Positions 46,862 through 58,390 of a stretch of 64,000 nt of DNA are shown here, in pieces. This DNA comes from Miscanthus floridulus (taxonomy: Eukaryota > Streptophyta > Magnoliopsida > Poales > Poaceae): NCBI RefSeq assembly GCF_019320115.1, contig NC_089585.1:144787769-144851768 (forward strand). Reading direction: 5' to 3'. The notes under the pieces are model-generated. The model did no database searches. It was not told the origin of the DNA and was given only the letters and a program-made list of their open reading frames with translations. The stretch's first letter is position 1. Each line of letters starts with the position of its first letter. The translations under genes were made by a program, and so were the position numbers.

Positions 46862-49800
46862 ATGGCCATCAACTTCGACGTCCCCGCGGTTCGCTCCACT
46901 TCCATTACCTTTTACTTTGATCTTTTTGCAAATTCATTCAGTTGGTGATTTTTCTTTTCTTCTGTTCTCTGGATTCCATAACCTTAGGAACTGCACAACA
47001 AATTAGTTATCCCAACCGATCAGCCGCACGTCCAATGCCTTGGACCAATGGGCAACCTAGATCCAACCGATCTGATCAATGCGGAGGTTAACAGAATCCC
47101 CTTTAGAGCCCAAAATTTCTCTCTTAATTTGTGGAAAGACACATTCCGATCTTGGCCCAAAACCACCAAAGGGTGGAAAGATTGGTACTTGAGGGTTAGT
47201 AGATCGATGCAAGTATACTGGGCAGAACGAAGGTTAGACCAATGCATCAGGCTATCCATTGCCGATATGCAGAAAAATGAATCAATGATAATTGCAGCTG
47301 CTTATTTCTGGTCAGACACGACCAACACTTTTATGTTTGGACATGGCCCAGCTACTCCTACCCTTGCCGATATCCACATGCTTACTGGCTTGGACATCTC
47401 AACTGCCGATGAAGGCTCCATTTATGGTAGAAAGTCTGAATATAGGGTGAATACCCGCAACATCGGCGGTTGGACAGGATATATTCAAGAATACCAGAAG
47501 ACCGGGACACTTAACCAGAGGGAACATGCCACATTCCTGAATATGTGGTTAGAAAAATTTATCTTCTGTGGTCGATCAGTAGGACCAACCAACGCCTTCC
47601 TTCCTGCAGCTGAACTTTTGGCTAATGGCGTAAGGTTTCCTCTTGGTCGATACCTTCTGAGCTCCACTTATCATCTTCTTCATCAAGTGTCTCAGAAACT
47701 CTTGCTTGGTGAACCCATCGGCAACCTGGGAGGCCCGTGGTGGTTTATCAACATGTGGCTGAATGCCCATATGCACAAACGTTTGCAATGGGACTTTTTT
47801 GCTCAACAATTCCCACGAGAAATTGCTGAAGACTATGTGCTTGGGGATGATGAATCGGCAACACGCTCACCCCTCAATTTTGGTGAAGCCATAATTGTCC
47901 TTCCTGGAACAGAAGCCATCGAAGATCAAATTGGCAGATTCTTTCAAAGCTTCTACAATGGTCTCTCTCGTGATCATAGGGCCTGGGTGCCTTATATTGA
48001 CGAAGAAAACAGATTCCCCCTTCTTTTCAACTTTGCCGATGACACTCTGAATCAAGATAATGAGCTCATGATGGCTATCATCACTCCCAGGGCAATTCCA
48101 GTAAACACATTCGGCAGCGGGAAAAACACCAACATTACGTATGAATTTTACAACCCATCGGCAGTATCCCGCCAATTGGCCTTTGGGCAACTGCCCATCA
48201 AACTCTGCTTTGCCGATGTGATCAAACCCAGGGAAACAATCACCTGCGGAACAGATTGGAATAAGGTAGTACAACTCTCTCCCGATGCCGATACTACAGA
48301 TGTTGATATATCCACCTGGACACCAGTATCTTTCATCACCGAGTCATATAAGCAATGGTGGCGAGAGTGGAAAGAACAACTGTTCACAACTTCTGCTCAC
48401 ACATATTGGCACATGATCGACCCTGAATATGCCATCCCTGACGACGCGGTAAGTTTCTTTTAACTCCCTTCTGCTTTTCCCTTCATATATCAGTAACTGA
48501 CTCTCTTGTAACAGGTTAACAACCCAGCACCATCGGTGAGCAAAAGTGGGAAACCCTTCAATCTCCGGCCTGTTTCCCCAACATCGCCGATCGGCTACAA
48601 CGCTCCCACCTTAGCCGCTTTGACCCACCAGAAGATTCGTACCAAGACCATCACTTCCAAGTCCAAATTGGCTACATCCAGGGCTACTCCATCGGCTGCT
48701 GCTACAACCTTGGTCAAAGCATTTAAGGTAACAATCTTGTTTATTTTTACTTATGCCGATCACAAACTATATTAACCTTAATCATCAGGGGGTAAGAGCT
48801 GCTACTGGATCGTCATCGGCAATTCCGCCGATATCAAGCACCACTTCTTTCGATGAACCTTCAGAGGTAGCTTCTTGACTTTACATTTTATCGGTTAAAT
48901 ATCATCTCTTATACTTGTTTTGCAGCAACAATTGGGTACATCGGCAAACGTACCAGATGTCCAAGCTTCACAACCAACAAGTGTCGATGCCCCCCAGCCA
49001 ATCGTTGCCGATGCCCAAGCAAAGCGCAAAGCTTTAACAGATACTGAAGCACAGCCAAAACGACAAAGGTCTATGCCGATCCCTACATCTGCCCCAATGT
49101 CATTGGCCATCATACCTCAAGAGCCCACCACCGATGAAGTCACAGAGGATATCCCATCGGCAAGCTCAGCCGATCTCCCACATGACATACTCCAGGTTGC
49201 TTCCTCCAGTCAAGCACAGGAAATTGCCTTGAAACAGGTAGACCGATCAACCTAGCTGATTTACAATACTCATACTTACCCCTAACTGATCTCCTTTTCT
49301 CTCTCTCAGGAACAAGATTCCCCGAACAGCCTATTTTCCTTTGCCATCGACATTTCTGACGACGATGGAGAGGAGACAAGTTCTTCCCTTGCACTGGGAG
49401 CAATATCAGCAGAAACTAAATCCAAGTTGGAAACCCTCCTGAACTTGCTACAACAAGGTACCGCCCAACTGGTAGATGACTCGGACCCCGCAAAGGCAAT
49501 TTTCAAAACAATTCGTGGCCAGGTCCCTGCCGATGTTGAAGAAGTACTTTTCCCAGCAGTTCACTTAGAAAGCCGCCAACTGCAATATCAACGGGCTGCT
49601 CAGCGCATTGCCGATAGAGCAGCTCAAGCTCAACTCAAAGAAGAGATGCTACAACTGAAACAGATTGCCGATGAGAAGCACAAGGACATCGGCAACTTGC
49701 AGACTTCGGGCGCTGAACTTAAGCAGAAAATCTTGGATTTATCAGCAAGGAAGATGGCTCTATTGGCTGAATTGAAAGAAGTCGAGGCAGCCTTAACTCA

Positions 49801-50005
49801 TGCCCAACAAGAAGAAAGCCAGCTACCCGATGCCATCAAGGCCCTTCAGCAAGAAAGAGACATCCAGGCTCGCAAAGCCTTGGTCATGAAGAAAAAACTC
49901 AAGCCTGTGGAGGGTGCTGCCGATGACGATATCAAAGAAATGGAGGAAGCCGACCAGATTCGCCTGCGTGCAATATTAGCTATCCGATCCTTGTTGAACA
50001 TGTAA
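46862..50005 (+). CDS. Antisense plant mobile domain (PMD) protein of the Tat element
   Basis: Six exons on the plus strand, opposite to the element, join at GT-AG sites all in phase 0: 46862-46888, 46988-48448, 48515-48727, 48789-48866, 48926-49237 and 49310-50005. They encode about 928 aa with no stop or shift. Exon 2 carries the plant mobile domain (aminotransferase-like PMD): FRSWPKTTKGWKDW, then TFMFGHGPATPTLADIHMLTGL and WWFINMWLNAH. The middle is Ser/Thr/Pro-rich and low complexity. The last exon is a long coiled coil rich in Gln, Glu and Lys. Reverse-oriented extra genes are known from Tat-lineage elements, and PMD occurs both in transposons and in host MAIN/MAIL1 proteins. Its job is not known. 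It ends 85 bp from the convergent end of pol. A TATA box lies upstream. The short first exon (9 codons) is the least certain. Confidence 0.85.
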
Positions 50006-50090
50006 TCTTATTTATTGTATCGGCACTTTATGAGACATTGACATCCTTGCATAATTCTAGCCGATAGTACTGTTATCGGCACTTATACTT

Positions 50091-53000
50091 TTATGCGTCT
50101 ATCCAGATACTAGGGTAATATTTCTTTAAATATTTTCCATTTAACGCTCTGGGAAACACAACCCCTTCGAGGGTTTCTAAAATATATGCATTACCAGGAA
50201 CAGACTGATTTATCCGATATGGACCTTCCCAATTAGGAGACCACTTTCCAAACTTTGAACTTTTAGTCCCAATCGGTAAAATCAATTTCCAGACCAGATC
50301 TCCATCGGCAAACTCTTTTACTTTCACCTTCTTGTCATACCATCTAGCTACTCTTTTCTTATTTTCTTCGATACTAACCAAAGCCCTTAACCGATGACCC
50401 GCCACATCTTCCAACTCATCCTTCATAAGAGTATTATAATCATCGGCTGTCAGCTGATTTTGAGAACGTATTCGTCTAGAGCCAACCTTAATTTCCCAAG
50501 GCAATACTGCATCGTGTCCATATACTAACTGATAAGGCGTTACTTTGGTTGCACCATGACATGACATCCGATATGACCACAAGGCTTCATTTAATACTGT
50601 ATGCCACCTCCTAGGATTTTCTTCAATTTTGCGCTTAATGAGTTTGATGATCCCTTTGTTAGAAGCCTCAGCTTGACCATTAGCTTGAGCATAATACGGA
50701 GAAGAATTTAAAATTTTAATTCCCATACCTATAGCAAACTCATCAAATTCTCCTGATGTAAACATAGTGCCCTGATCGGTAGTGATAGTCTGAGGAATAC
50801 CAAATCGGTAAACAATATGCTCTTTCACAAAATCAATCATATTGACCGATGTCACCTTTTTTAAAGGAATTGCCTCAACCCACTTTGTGAAATAATCGGT
50901 AGCAACCAGAATAAATTTATGTCCTTTACTCGATGGCGGATAAATCTGACCAATGAGATCAATAGCCCATCCCCGGAACGGCCATGGTTTGATTATAGGA
51001 TTCATAGCCGATGCAGGCGCTCTTTGAATATTACCAAACTTTTGACACCCCTGGCATCCTTTAAAATATTTAAAACAATCTTCAAGAATAGTCGGCCAAT
51101 AGTACCCATTCCTTCTGATCATCCATTTCATCTTGAAAGCCGATTGATGTGCCCCACATACTCCTTCATGAATTTCACCCATCAAGCTTTTCGATTCATC
51201 ATTGCTAACACATCTAAGTAAAACTCCATCTATAGTTCGATAATATAATTCATCATCGAGGAGCACATATTTGGTAGCTTGGAACCTTATACGTCTCTCA
51301 ACCTTTCTATATGGATCCTTTAAATAATCGACAATCTCTTTCCTCCAGTCATCGGTATCAACTGCCGATGTTAGCACTTCCTGAATAGGCTGATACCCTG
51401 AAGCATGCTGAGCTAGTCGATTAGCTTCCTCATTATGCAATCGAGAGATATGTTCAAGACGAAAACCTCTAAATCCTTTCAACAATTGCAAACATCTCTC
51501 ATAATACGAAATCAAAGCTTCACTTCGGCATTCATAAATTCCAGCCAATTGATTTATAACTAGCATAGAATCACCAAAGATTTCAACAACATCGGCACGT
51601 ATCTCCTTCAGCAATTCTAACCCTTTTATCAAGGCTTGGTATTCAGCTTGATTGTTTGTCGCTGTAGCAACAATCGGCAATGAAAACTCATACTTCCTTC
51701 CTTGAGGTGAAATTAACACAATGCCGATACCTGCTCCTTCACCACATGTGGACCCATCGAAGAAAAGTGTCCAGGGAGCAATCCCCAGATAGTCCACTGT
51801 ATTACAATGCTGAGTGACAAAATCAACCATCACTTGCCCTTTAACTGCCTTAGTTGATTCGTAACGTAGTTCAAATTCTGATAATGCTAAAATCCATTTG
51901 CCGATTCTACCACTTAATATCGACATCGACAACATATACTTGACCACATCATCTTTGCATATGACCGTACATTCGGCAGATAACAAATAATGCCTTAATT
52001 TGACACAAGAAAAGTATAAACACAGACACAATTTTTCGATGGCCGAATACCTCGTCTCAGCATCCACTAATCTTCTGCTCAAATAATAAATAACACGTTC
52101 CTTCCCTTCAAATTCTTGAATAAGAGCTGAACCGATAACTGTATCATCGGTTGACAAATATAACCTGAAAGGCTTCCCATGTTGAGGTGGAACTAGCACT
52201 GGAGGATTTGATAAATATTTCTTAATTTCATCAAGGGCTAATTGCTGTTCAACTCCCCATACAAATTCCTGATCAGCTTTCAATTTAAGTAGTGGGCTGA
52301 AAGCCTTGATCTTGCCCGACAAATTAGATATGAATCTTCTAATGAAATTAATCTTACCGATCAAAGATTGCAATTCAGTCTTATTGGCAGGAGCAATCAC
52401 CTTGTTAATTGCATCAATAGACTTCCTACTGATTTCAATGCCCCGCTGATGCACCATAAAACCCAAGAATTGTCCTGCCGATACACCAAATGCACATTTA
52501 TTAGGATTCATCTTCAATCCATGCTTCCTTGTGCACTCCAGTATCTTTCGCAGATCGGCTAAATGTGCTGTGATATCTCCAGACTTAATCACTACATCAT
52601 CAATGTATATCTCCACTAATGTACCGATGTATTCATGAAAAATAAAGTTCATAGCTCTTTGATAAGTAGCACCGGCATTTTTCAAACCAAACGTCATGAC
52701 TATCCACTCAAACAACCCCACATGACCTGGACATCTGAAAGCAGTCTTGGGAATATCTTCCTCAGCCATGAATATTTGATTGTAACCTGCATTACCATCC
52801 ATGAAGCTGATAATTCGATGTCCAGCCGCAGCATCAATCAACAAATCATCAATCAGCATTGGATAGCCATCCATCGGTGTGGCTTTGTTGAGATTCCTGA
52901 AATCAATACAGACACGAAGTTTTCCATTTTTCTTATAAACAGGAACCACATTAGAGATCCACTCTGCGTATCGACATTGTCGAATAAACTTTGCTTCAAT

Positions 53001-53327
53001 TAATTTAGTTATTTCGGCCTTAATGTCAGGAAGTACATTGGGGTTGCATCGGCGCGCTGGCTGCTGATGTGGCCGAAATCCAGATTTGATAGGTAACCGA
53101 TGTTCAACTATCGATCGGTCTAATCCGGGCATCTCAGTATAATCCCAAGCAAAACAATCTTTATATTCTTTTAACAAATCTGTTATTCGCTGCTTACACT
53201 TGGAATCTAACTTAGCACTAATAAAAGTAGGTCTTGACCTATCACCATTACCAATATCTACTTCTACTAAATCATCTGCCGATGTGAACCCTTGACCTAA
53301 TTTTCCATCATCGGCAAACCTATCCAT
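50091..53327 (-). CDS. pol: Tat-lineage pol: RT, RNase H, second RNase H, integrase
   Basis: An open 1078-residue frame. Reverse transcriptase covers about residues 100-290, with catalytic YIDD at 241-244 (YIDDVVIKS) and FMDGNAGYNQI upstream. The first RNase H follows (about 370-500). A second, plant-type RNase H (FFDGSTCGEGAGIGIVL...NNQAEYQALI) covers about 515-650 and is diagnostic of Tat elements. Integrase has an HHCC finger (CQGCQKFG) near 750, the DDE core (IDLIGQ, TTDQGTMF, GQAEASNKG) and a GPY-type C-terminal segment (WEGPYRI). Its start ATG overlaps the gag-pro stop as TAATG at 53329-53325, in a different frame. It is intact, with all catalytic motifs I looked for present. Confidence 0.95.
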   Translation of the reverse strand: MDRFADDGKLGQGFTSADDLVEVDIGNGDRSRPTFISAKLDSKCKQRITDLLKEYKDCFAWDYTEMPGLDRSIVEHRLPIKSGFRPHQQPARRCNPNVLPDIKAEITKLIEAKFIRQCRYAEWISNVVPVYKKNGKLRVCIDFRNLNKATPMDGYPMLIDDLLIDAAAGHRIISFMDGNAGYNQIFMAEEDIPKTAFRCPGHVGLFEWIVMTFGLKNAGATYQRAMNFIFHEYIGTLVEIYIDDVVIKSGDITAHLADLRKILECTRKHGLKMNPNKCAFGVSAGQFLGFMVHQRGIEISRKSIDAINKVIAPANKTELQSLIGKINFIRRFISNLSGKIKAFSPLLKLKADQEFVWGVEQQLALDEIKKYLSNPPVLVPPQHGKPFRLYLSTDDTVIGSALIQEFEGKERVIYYLSRRLVDAETRYSAIEKLCLCLYFSCVKLRHYLLSAECTVICKDDVVKYMLSMSILSGRIGKWILALSEFELRYESTKAVKGQVMVDFVTQHCNTVDYLGIAPWTLFFDGSTCGEGAGIGIVLISPQGRKYEFSLPIVATATNNQAEYQALIKGLELLKEIRADVVEIFGDSMLVINQLAGIYECRSEALISYYERCLQLLKGFRGFRLEHISRLHNEEANRLAQHASGYQPIQEVLTSAVDTDDWRKEIVDYLKDPYRKVERRIRFQATKYVLLDDELYYRTIDGVLLRCVSNDESKSLMGEIHEGVCGAHQSAFKMKWMIRRNGYYWPTILEDCFKYFKGCQGCQKFGNIQRAPASAMNPIIKPWPFRGWAIDLIGQIYPPSSKGHKFILVATDYFTKWVEAIPLKKVTSVNMIDFVKEHIVYRFGIPQTITTDQGTMFTSGEFDEFAIGMGIKILNSSPYYAQANGQAEASNKGIIKLIKRKIEENPRRWHTVLNEALWSYRMSCHGATKVTPYQLVYGHDAVLPWEIKVGSRRIRSQNQLTADDYNTLMKDELEDVAGHRLRALVSIEENKKRVARWYDKKVKVKEFADGDLVWKLILPIGTKSSKFGKWSPNWEGPYRINQSVPGNAYILETLEGVVFPRALNGKYLKKYYPSIWIDA

Positions 53328-56300
53328 TAAAACTCCTCTTCAGAACCGACTGCTTGGATCGGTGGAATTTCATAATCAGCAACTCTAAGGAACTCCTTTT
53401 CCCAAGCTTCTCCTGATATGCATTTAGTTCGTTCATAAGTATCTGATTCTGCCGATGCAATGATATAAGAAGAATCACCAGGGACGACCTCAATCTTATC
53501 CCCAATCCACTGTACGAGGCATTGATGCATTGTAGAAGGAACACAACAATTAGCATGAATCCAATCCCTCCCTAGAAGCAGATTATATGCACCCTTGCCG
53601 TTGATAACAAAGAACGTCGTTGGCAAGGTTTTGCTGCCGATGGTCAATTCAACGCACACTGCCCCTTTAGCCGGTGACACATTGCCTTCAAAATCTTTCA
53701 ACATCATATCGGTTTTGGTCAAGTCTTGATCTCCCTTACCAAGTTTCCGATACATCACGTAAGGCATAATATTAATCGCAGCCCCTCCATCAATAAGTAC
53801 CTTAGACACAGGCTGCCCATCAACTCTGCCCTTCACAAATAAAGCCTTAAGATGCTGTCTCTCGTCATCGGTAGGTTTCTCAAAAACAGCCATCATTGGA
53901 TCTAGTGTTAACTGAGCTACTTGATCAGAGAGAACAACTTCTTCCTCATTATCAGATAGTGCCAAAAACTCCATCGGCAACATGAATACCATATTAACAT
54001 CTGCCGATGGACCCTTATTTTTGTGTTTTATCTACCACTGCTGATGACCGGGTCTTTCATTGGAGGAATTTTCCTCTTGGTATAAATCCTCCTGACGCTC
54101 GCGTTGCATCCTCCTTCTCTGCGTCTTTGTCAGACCCTCTGGGCACCATCGAGGAAACTTGGTTTTCCAAACCGGCTGATAACAAGTCCTAGTTGGTTCT
54201 ACACGACGTATATTAGGGTCCCTGTAGAATATTTCCTCATCGGGAACTCTTGCGTTTGCCATCTCCTCAAGCTCCTCTTGATTCCTTGGAAAATATCCAA
54301 TGCGTTTACCAAGCCTCTCATGTACACTAAGTCTGCCCCCCAGCCGATCATGCACTGATGCTCTGCCTCTGATCGGCTCATTGATAGACACACCCTGATT
54401 ACCAAGTTGGAACCTCCTTTCTGAGCGATTGACCCCGTAATAACCATTACACTCAGGGCAATTTTCAACAGTTGGCAACTTAATACCTTCTTCCCAGCAA
54501 TGGACGAAAAACGGACATCTCCAATGATCTTTATGTCGATTCCATTCTTCCTGACGTCTCACTTCTTGCTGTTGTCGATATCGGTCATTACGTTGACGCC
54601 AACCCTCCTGCTGCCTTCGATGAGTAATCACAATGCCAGGTCGAGGAAGATTTTTGGAACTACTGCTTTCTCCTAGCAAACCCTTACTTTTTGCATCATC
54701 GGTAGTTATCCGATGTTGGGGGTCCACTGACGCGTTTTTCTCAGCAGCCTCTGACGTCAATATCTTGGTCTTTCCTTTGGCATCCAACATATTTGCTGGA
54801 AAAGGGTGTTGATCAATTTTCATCGGCTTCTGGGCCTTGGAAGTACCAAACTTAATTCTCCCAGATTCAATAGCCGATTGCAACTATTGCCTGAATACCT
54901 TGCACTCATTTGTACTGTGTGAAGTTGCATTGTGCCATTTGCAGTACAAGATCTTCTTCAACTCTTCTGCCGATGGGATCACATGATTAGGTGACAGCTT
55001 AATTTGGCCCTCTTGAAGCAGAAGATCAAATATTTTATCGGCCTTGGTGATATCAAAGGTAAACTTTTCTGGCTCTTTTTGACCAAAGGGACATGATATC
55101 GGCTTTTTATTCTTAACCCACTCAGCTAAGCCGATAACTGGTTCTTCATCAGAGTCAGAATCTCCTACTTCTTCGACAAATGATACCTTTTTACTTCAAT
55201 TCTTTTTAGGTTCAAAAACCCTAGTATCTTGATCAGAGATCCTTTGCACAAGATGACTGAGGCTTTCAAACTCCTGAGAAGCATATCTGTCTTTAAGATG
55301 TGGCAATAACCCTTGGAAAGCCAGATCGGCAAGCTGCCGATCATCCAGCACAAGGCTGTAACACTTATTTTTTACATCTCGTAGCCTTTGTACAAAGCTT
55401 TCTACCGATTCATCATTACGCTGTCTCAATTTTACTAAATCGGTAAGCTTCTTTTCATGGATTCCAGCAAAGAAATACTTATGGAATTGTTTTTCTAGAT
55501 CAACCCAAGTAATAATAGAATTTGGTGGTAATGAAATGAACCATGTAAATGCTGATCCAGACAAAGATGATGAAAATAATCGAACTCTTAATTCATCTCT
55601 GTTAGCTGCCTCTCCACATTGAATAATGAAGCGATTGACATGTTCCATTGTTGATGTATCATCTTGCCCAGAGAATTTAGTGAAATCCGGTACCTTGTAC
55701 CGATTTGGGAGAGGAATTAAATCGTATGCAGGAGGGTATGGAGTCCGATAAGAATAAGTATTGACCTTGGGCTTTATCCCAAACTGATCCTTCATAATTT
55801 CTGCTATCTTATCGGCCCAAAAAGCATCAGCCTCCTGCTGACGAACTGGCTGAATTTCTACCGGAGGTGCCTGCTGACATCCCTCCACATATCTTTGTGG
55901 CCCACGATCTCCAGCAATCGGCATATTTGCCGTTACTTGTGGTCCATTAGTCTATTGGAAAGGATTCATCGGCTGGGCTGCCGATGCTTGATTCTGGAAA
56001 CCAGCTTGCATATGACCTTGTTGAATCCCTGCAACCTGCTGATTTCGCTGAACTGTATGTTGAACAGGTAACTGTCCTGACCAATCATTATTAGAACTCA
56101 TCGGTACAAAACTTACCGATAGCTGGTAATTTGCTGATATTGTTGGATAATTATAACCGGTTTGAGGCATGAACTGAACCCCAGTTTGGCTCATAGCAGG
56201 GGCTTTCTGCTGCATCGGCAGTAAGCTCGCCGATGGACTTGAATTGAATGTTTGAACCATAGGCATCTGGAAACCTCCTGGAGTTGGTTGCACAGAAGTA

Positions 56301-57004
56301 GCTGCGACATATTGAGGCACTTGAGCCATCGGCGAAACGGCCGATGGTATAGGCGCTCTTCCTACTGCATCAAACCCTTGAGGTAATCTAGGATTGAAAG
56401 CAGATGACTCCGGAGGCATGCCATATCCCCACCAATTAGTAGGAATCTGGCTATTCTGAGACACAGGGCCTGACATAGCTGATGCCGATAGATCTGTATT
56501 AAGCTGAATTCGCCCTCCTTGTAGTACCTGATCTGATCGTATCGGTGTAGATTGAATATTAGGTAAGCCTGCCGATACTGGAGGGGAAGTAACTTCTGTA
56601 CCCACAACGGCCGAAGGAGCCGATGGAGTTTTGACAGATGTCGGCTCTGGTTGATGATAGGCAGGCCCAACGTAATGTGGTGCCGCTTGTCCCTCTTTGA
56701 AAGTTCGAACCACAGCATTATGAACAGTATTGGACAGCACATTGGAATGATTAATCAAAGCATGATTTACTGCAGAATTAACCATCTCTTGAAGTTTACC
56801 AGGATTGGAGTCAAAGGTAACCTGCCGAGGCAACGGCAAGTCTTGCTTCTGGATGACTTGTCCACTCTTGTTCAGGCTAAACGATCTCAGACAAAGCTGC
56901 TTGTATTCTTCTACAGCCTTTTCCATAGCCTGCCTCTGTTCTTCCTTGAGATCTTCTTCTGATACTGCGATAATGTTCCCTGAATCGATCTCGGGATTGA
57001 ACAT
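53327..57004 (-). pseudogene. gag: Tat-lineage gag-protease with four in-frame stops
   Basis: One continuous minus-strand frame runs from the ATG at 57004 (MFNPEIDSGN) to TAA at 53329-53327. It is interrupted by TAG at 55954-55952, TGA at 55198-55196, TAG at 54886-54884 and TAG at 54034-54032. The N-terminal third is Pro/Gln/Ser-rich. The retrotransposon gag domain follows (about 55690-55230: PDFTKFSG...WVDLEKQFHKYFFAG). Cys/His-rich segments (CKWHNATSHSTNEC at about 54935 and CPFFVHC...CPEC at about 54460) may replace the zinc knuckle. The protease has VLIDGGAAINIMP (about 53800-53760) with the D-G-G form seen in Tat relatives. No frameshift is seen, only stops, in contrast to the open pol and antisense gene. 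Confidence 0.85.
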
Positions 57005-57015
57005 ATTGATTGATT

Positions 57016-57041
57016 GGTCCCACCGGGCGTGCCAAAAGATG
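57016..57041 (-). other. Primer-binding region of the Tat element
   Basis: Minus-strand CATCTTTTGGCACGCCCGGTGGGACC follows the 5' LTR end directly. The GCACGCCCGGTGGGAC core occupies the position where gypsy elements pair with a tRNA 3' end. The tRNA was not identified. Confidence 0.65.
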
Positions 57042-57906
57042 TGTTGATGCAAAAGTGGATCTGCAAACACAAAGGGCTAATACCCGAATCGATATCCAAA
57101 GCGTGCCAGTCGATTTGACCTGCTAATCGACAAGGATGAAGATACGAACACTTTAGTCCTGACAACAGCGATACGCCCGGAAGTCACGACCAAGAGGTGT
57201 TCACGCGGAACTCGAGAATCGCCGAAGGTCGTACTGAAACGATGCAGCTCGCCGAATCAATGAGAACTCGTAAAAAAGGAAAAATATGCAAATTGACGAA
57301 GTCGCCGAAAAGTAAGTAGATGCAAATAGGAGTAAAAATTGGTTTTGATATTGATTGATCTTTTTTATTACATTGCCCCTCACTCCATATTTATACCCTG
57401 ATCTAAAGAGACACAACCGAACACAACTAGGACACCAAGCCCATATCTAAGGAAACGCGTGACTTTTACATGAACCATACTCTAACAAATATAGAAAAGG
57501 AAATTAACTCCTATCTATTTCCCTGTCCGCCTCAATTACGATGAAAATCTCGCCATCTTCCTTCCCATCGGCATATCCCCTGTTTCATCGGCAGTAGTCC
57601 TCAAGTCTTCCTTCATCGGCATACTTACTGCTGCATCGGCAGTAACCTTCAGGCCTTCCTTCATCGGCATACTCACTGCTGTATCGGCAGTAACCTTCAA
57701 GCCTTCCTTCATCGGCATCGACAATAACACCTCCAACCTCATCGGCAACGCCCGAGTCCAAATCAACCTTTCCATCGACCATCACCAGCTATCGGCAACC
57801 ACCTTTACAAGCTGGCTTTCATCGGCTATCAAAGTATTCAATAACTTTCCCCTTGCCGATTAGCCCACTCCAACTATTTTGATACGTGCAAAAAACGGTG
57901 TCAACA
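57042..57906 (-). repeat. 5' LTR of the Tat element
   Basis: 865 bp, the partner of 45396-46260 with about three substitutions. Transcription of the element would start here and run leftward. Confidence 0.95.
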
Positions 57907-57911
57907 AGAAC

Positions 57912-58390
57912 ATATGCTTACCTAGAATGGTTAGCTAATGAAGTAATCATGACTGCTAATTAAACTTGATCTTAAAGACATACTTATAGTAACGCTTTTT
58001 GTAAACAAAAACAAAACAACAAACCTATATTACCTATCATATCCCTTGGAGTCGGAAAATTATTTCCACTAGTCGGGTAAGTCTTACGAGTACATTATGT
58101 ACTCAGGGTTTATTTTATCCTGTTGTAGGTGCATCTTGAGGAGTAGCTCTTGTGTGGAGGATTCTTCTGGTGGGCATAGACGGATCCTTGTATCATTTTC
58201 GCTAGGTGTTTATTTTCATTTCACTGTTTAATTACCACACTCTGAACCCTAGTATTATAATAAATAATTTCTAAGAACTCTTATTGTATAAAATGGATAA
58301 AGTATTGTAAGCTCGTACTCATTATTGAATTCTAGAGGTAAAACGTGGATTGATTCGAGTTCTCCCACGGAGTGTGCTCGATGGAACTGT
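57912..58390 (+). mobile_element. Tail of a large non-coding gypsy-type element
   Basis: GGGTAAGTCTTACGAGTACATTATGTACTCAGGGTTTATT and following sequence correspond to the reverse of 61900-61960. The piece continues 44480-45390 across the Tat insertion. Its right limit is set only by where the resemblance fades. Confidence 0.5.

Larger units (their letters stand above)
45396..57906 (-). mobile_element. Complete Tat-lineage Ty3/gypsy retrotransposon, 12.5 kb
   Basis: Two 865-bp LTRs (45396-46260 and 57042-57906) start TGTTGATGC and end GTGTCAACA in the plus orientation. They are flanked by the 5-bp duplication AGAAC (45391-45395 and 57907-57911). Reading on the minus strand the order is 5' LTR, primer site, gag-pro, pol (RT, two RNase H, integrase), an antisense gene, polypurine tract, 3' LTR. 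The dual RNase H and the extra reverse-oriented gene are marks of the Tat lineage. I see about three differences between the LTRs, so insertion was recent. Confidence 0.93.

Noticed and set aside
54934..54980. Canonical CCHC zinc knuckle in the Tat gag
   Set aside because: The Cys/His spacing does not fit CX2CX4HX4C; it is described only as Cys/His-rich.
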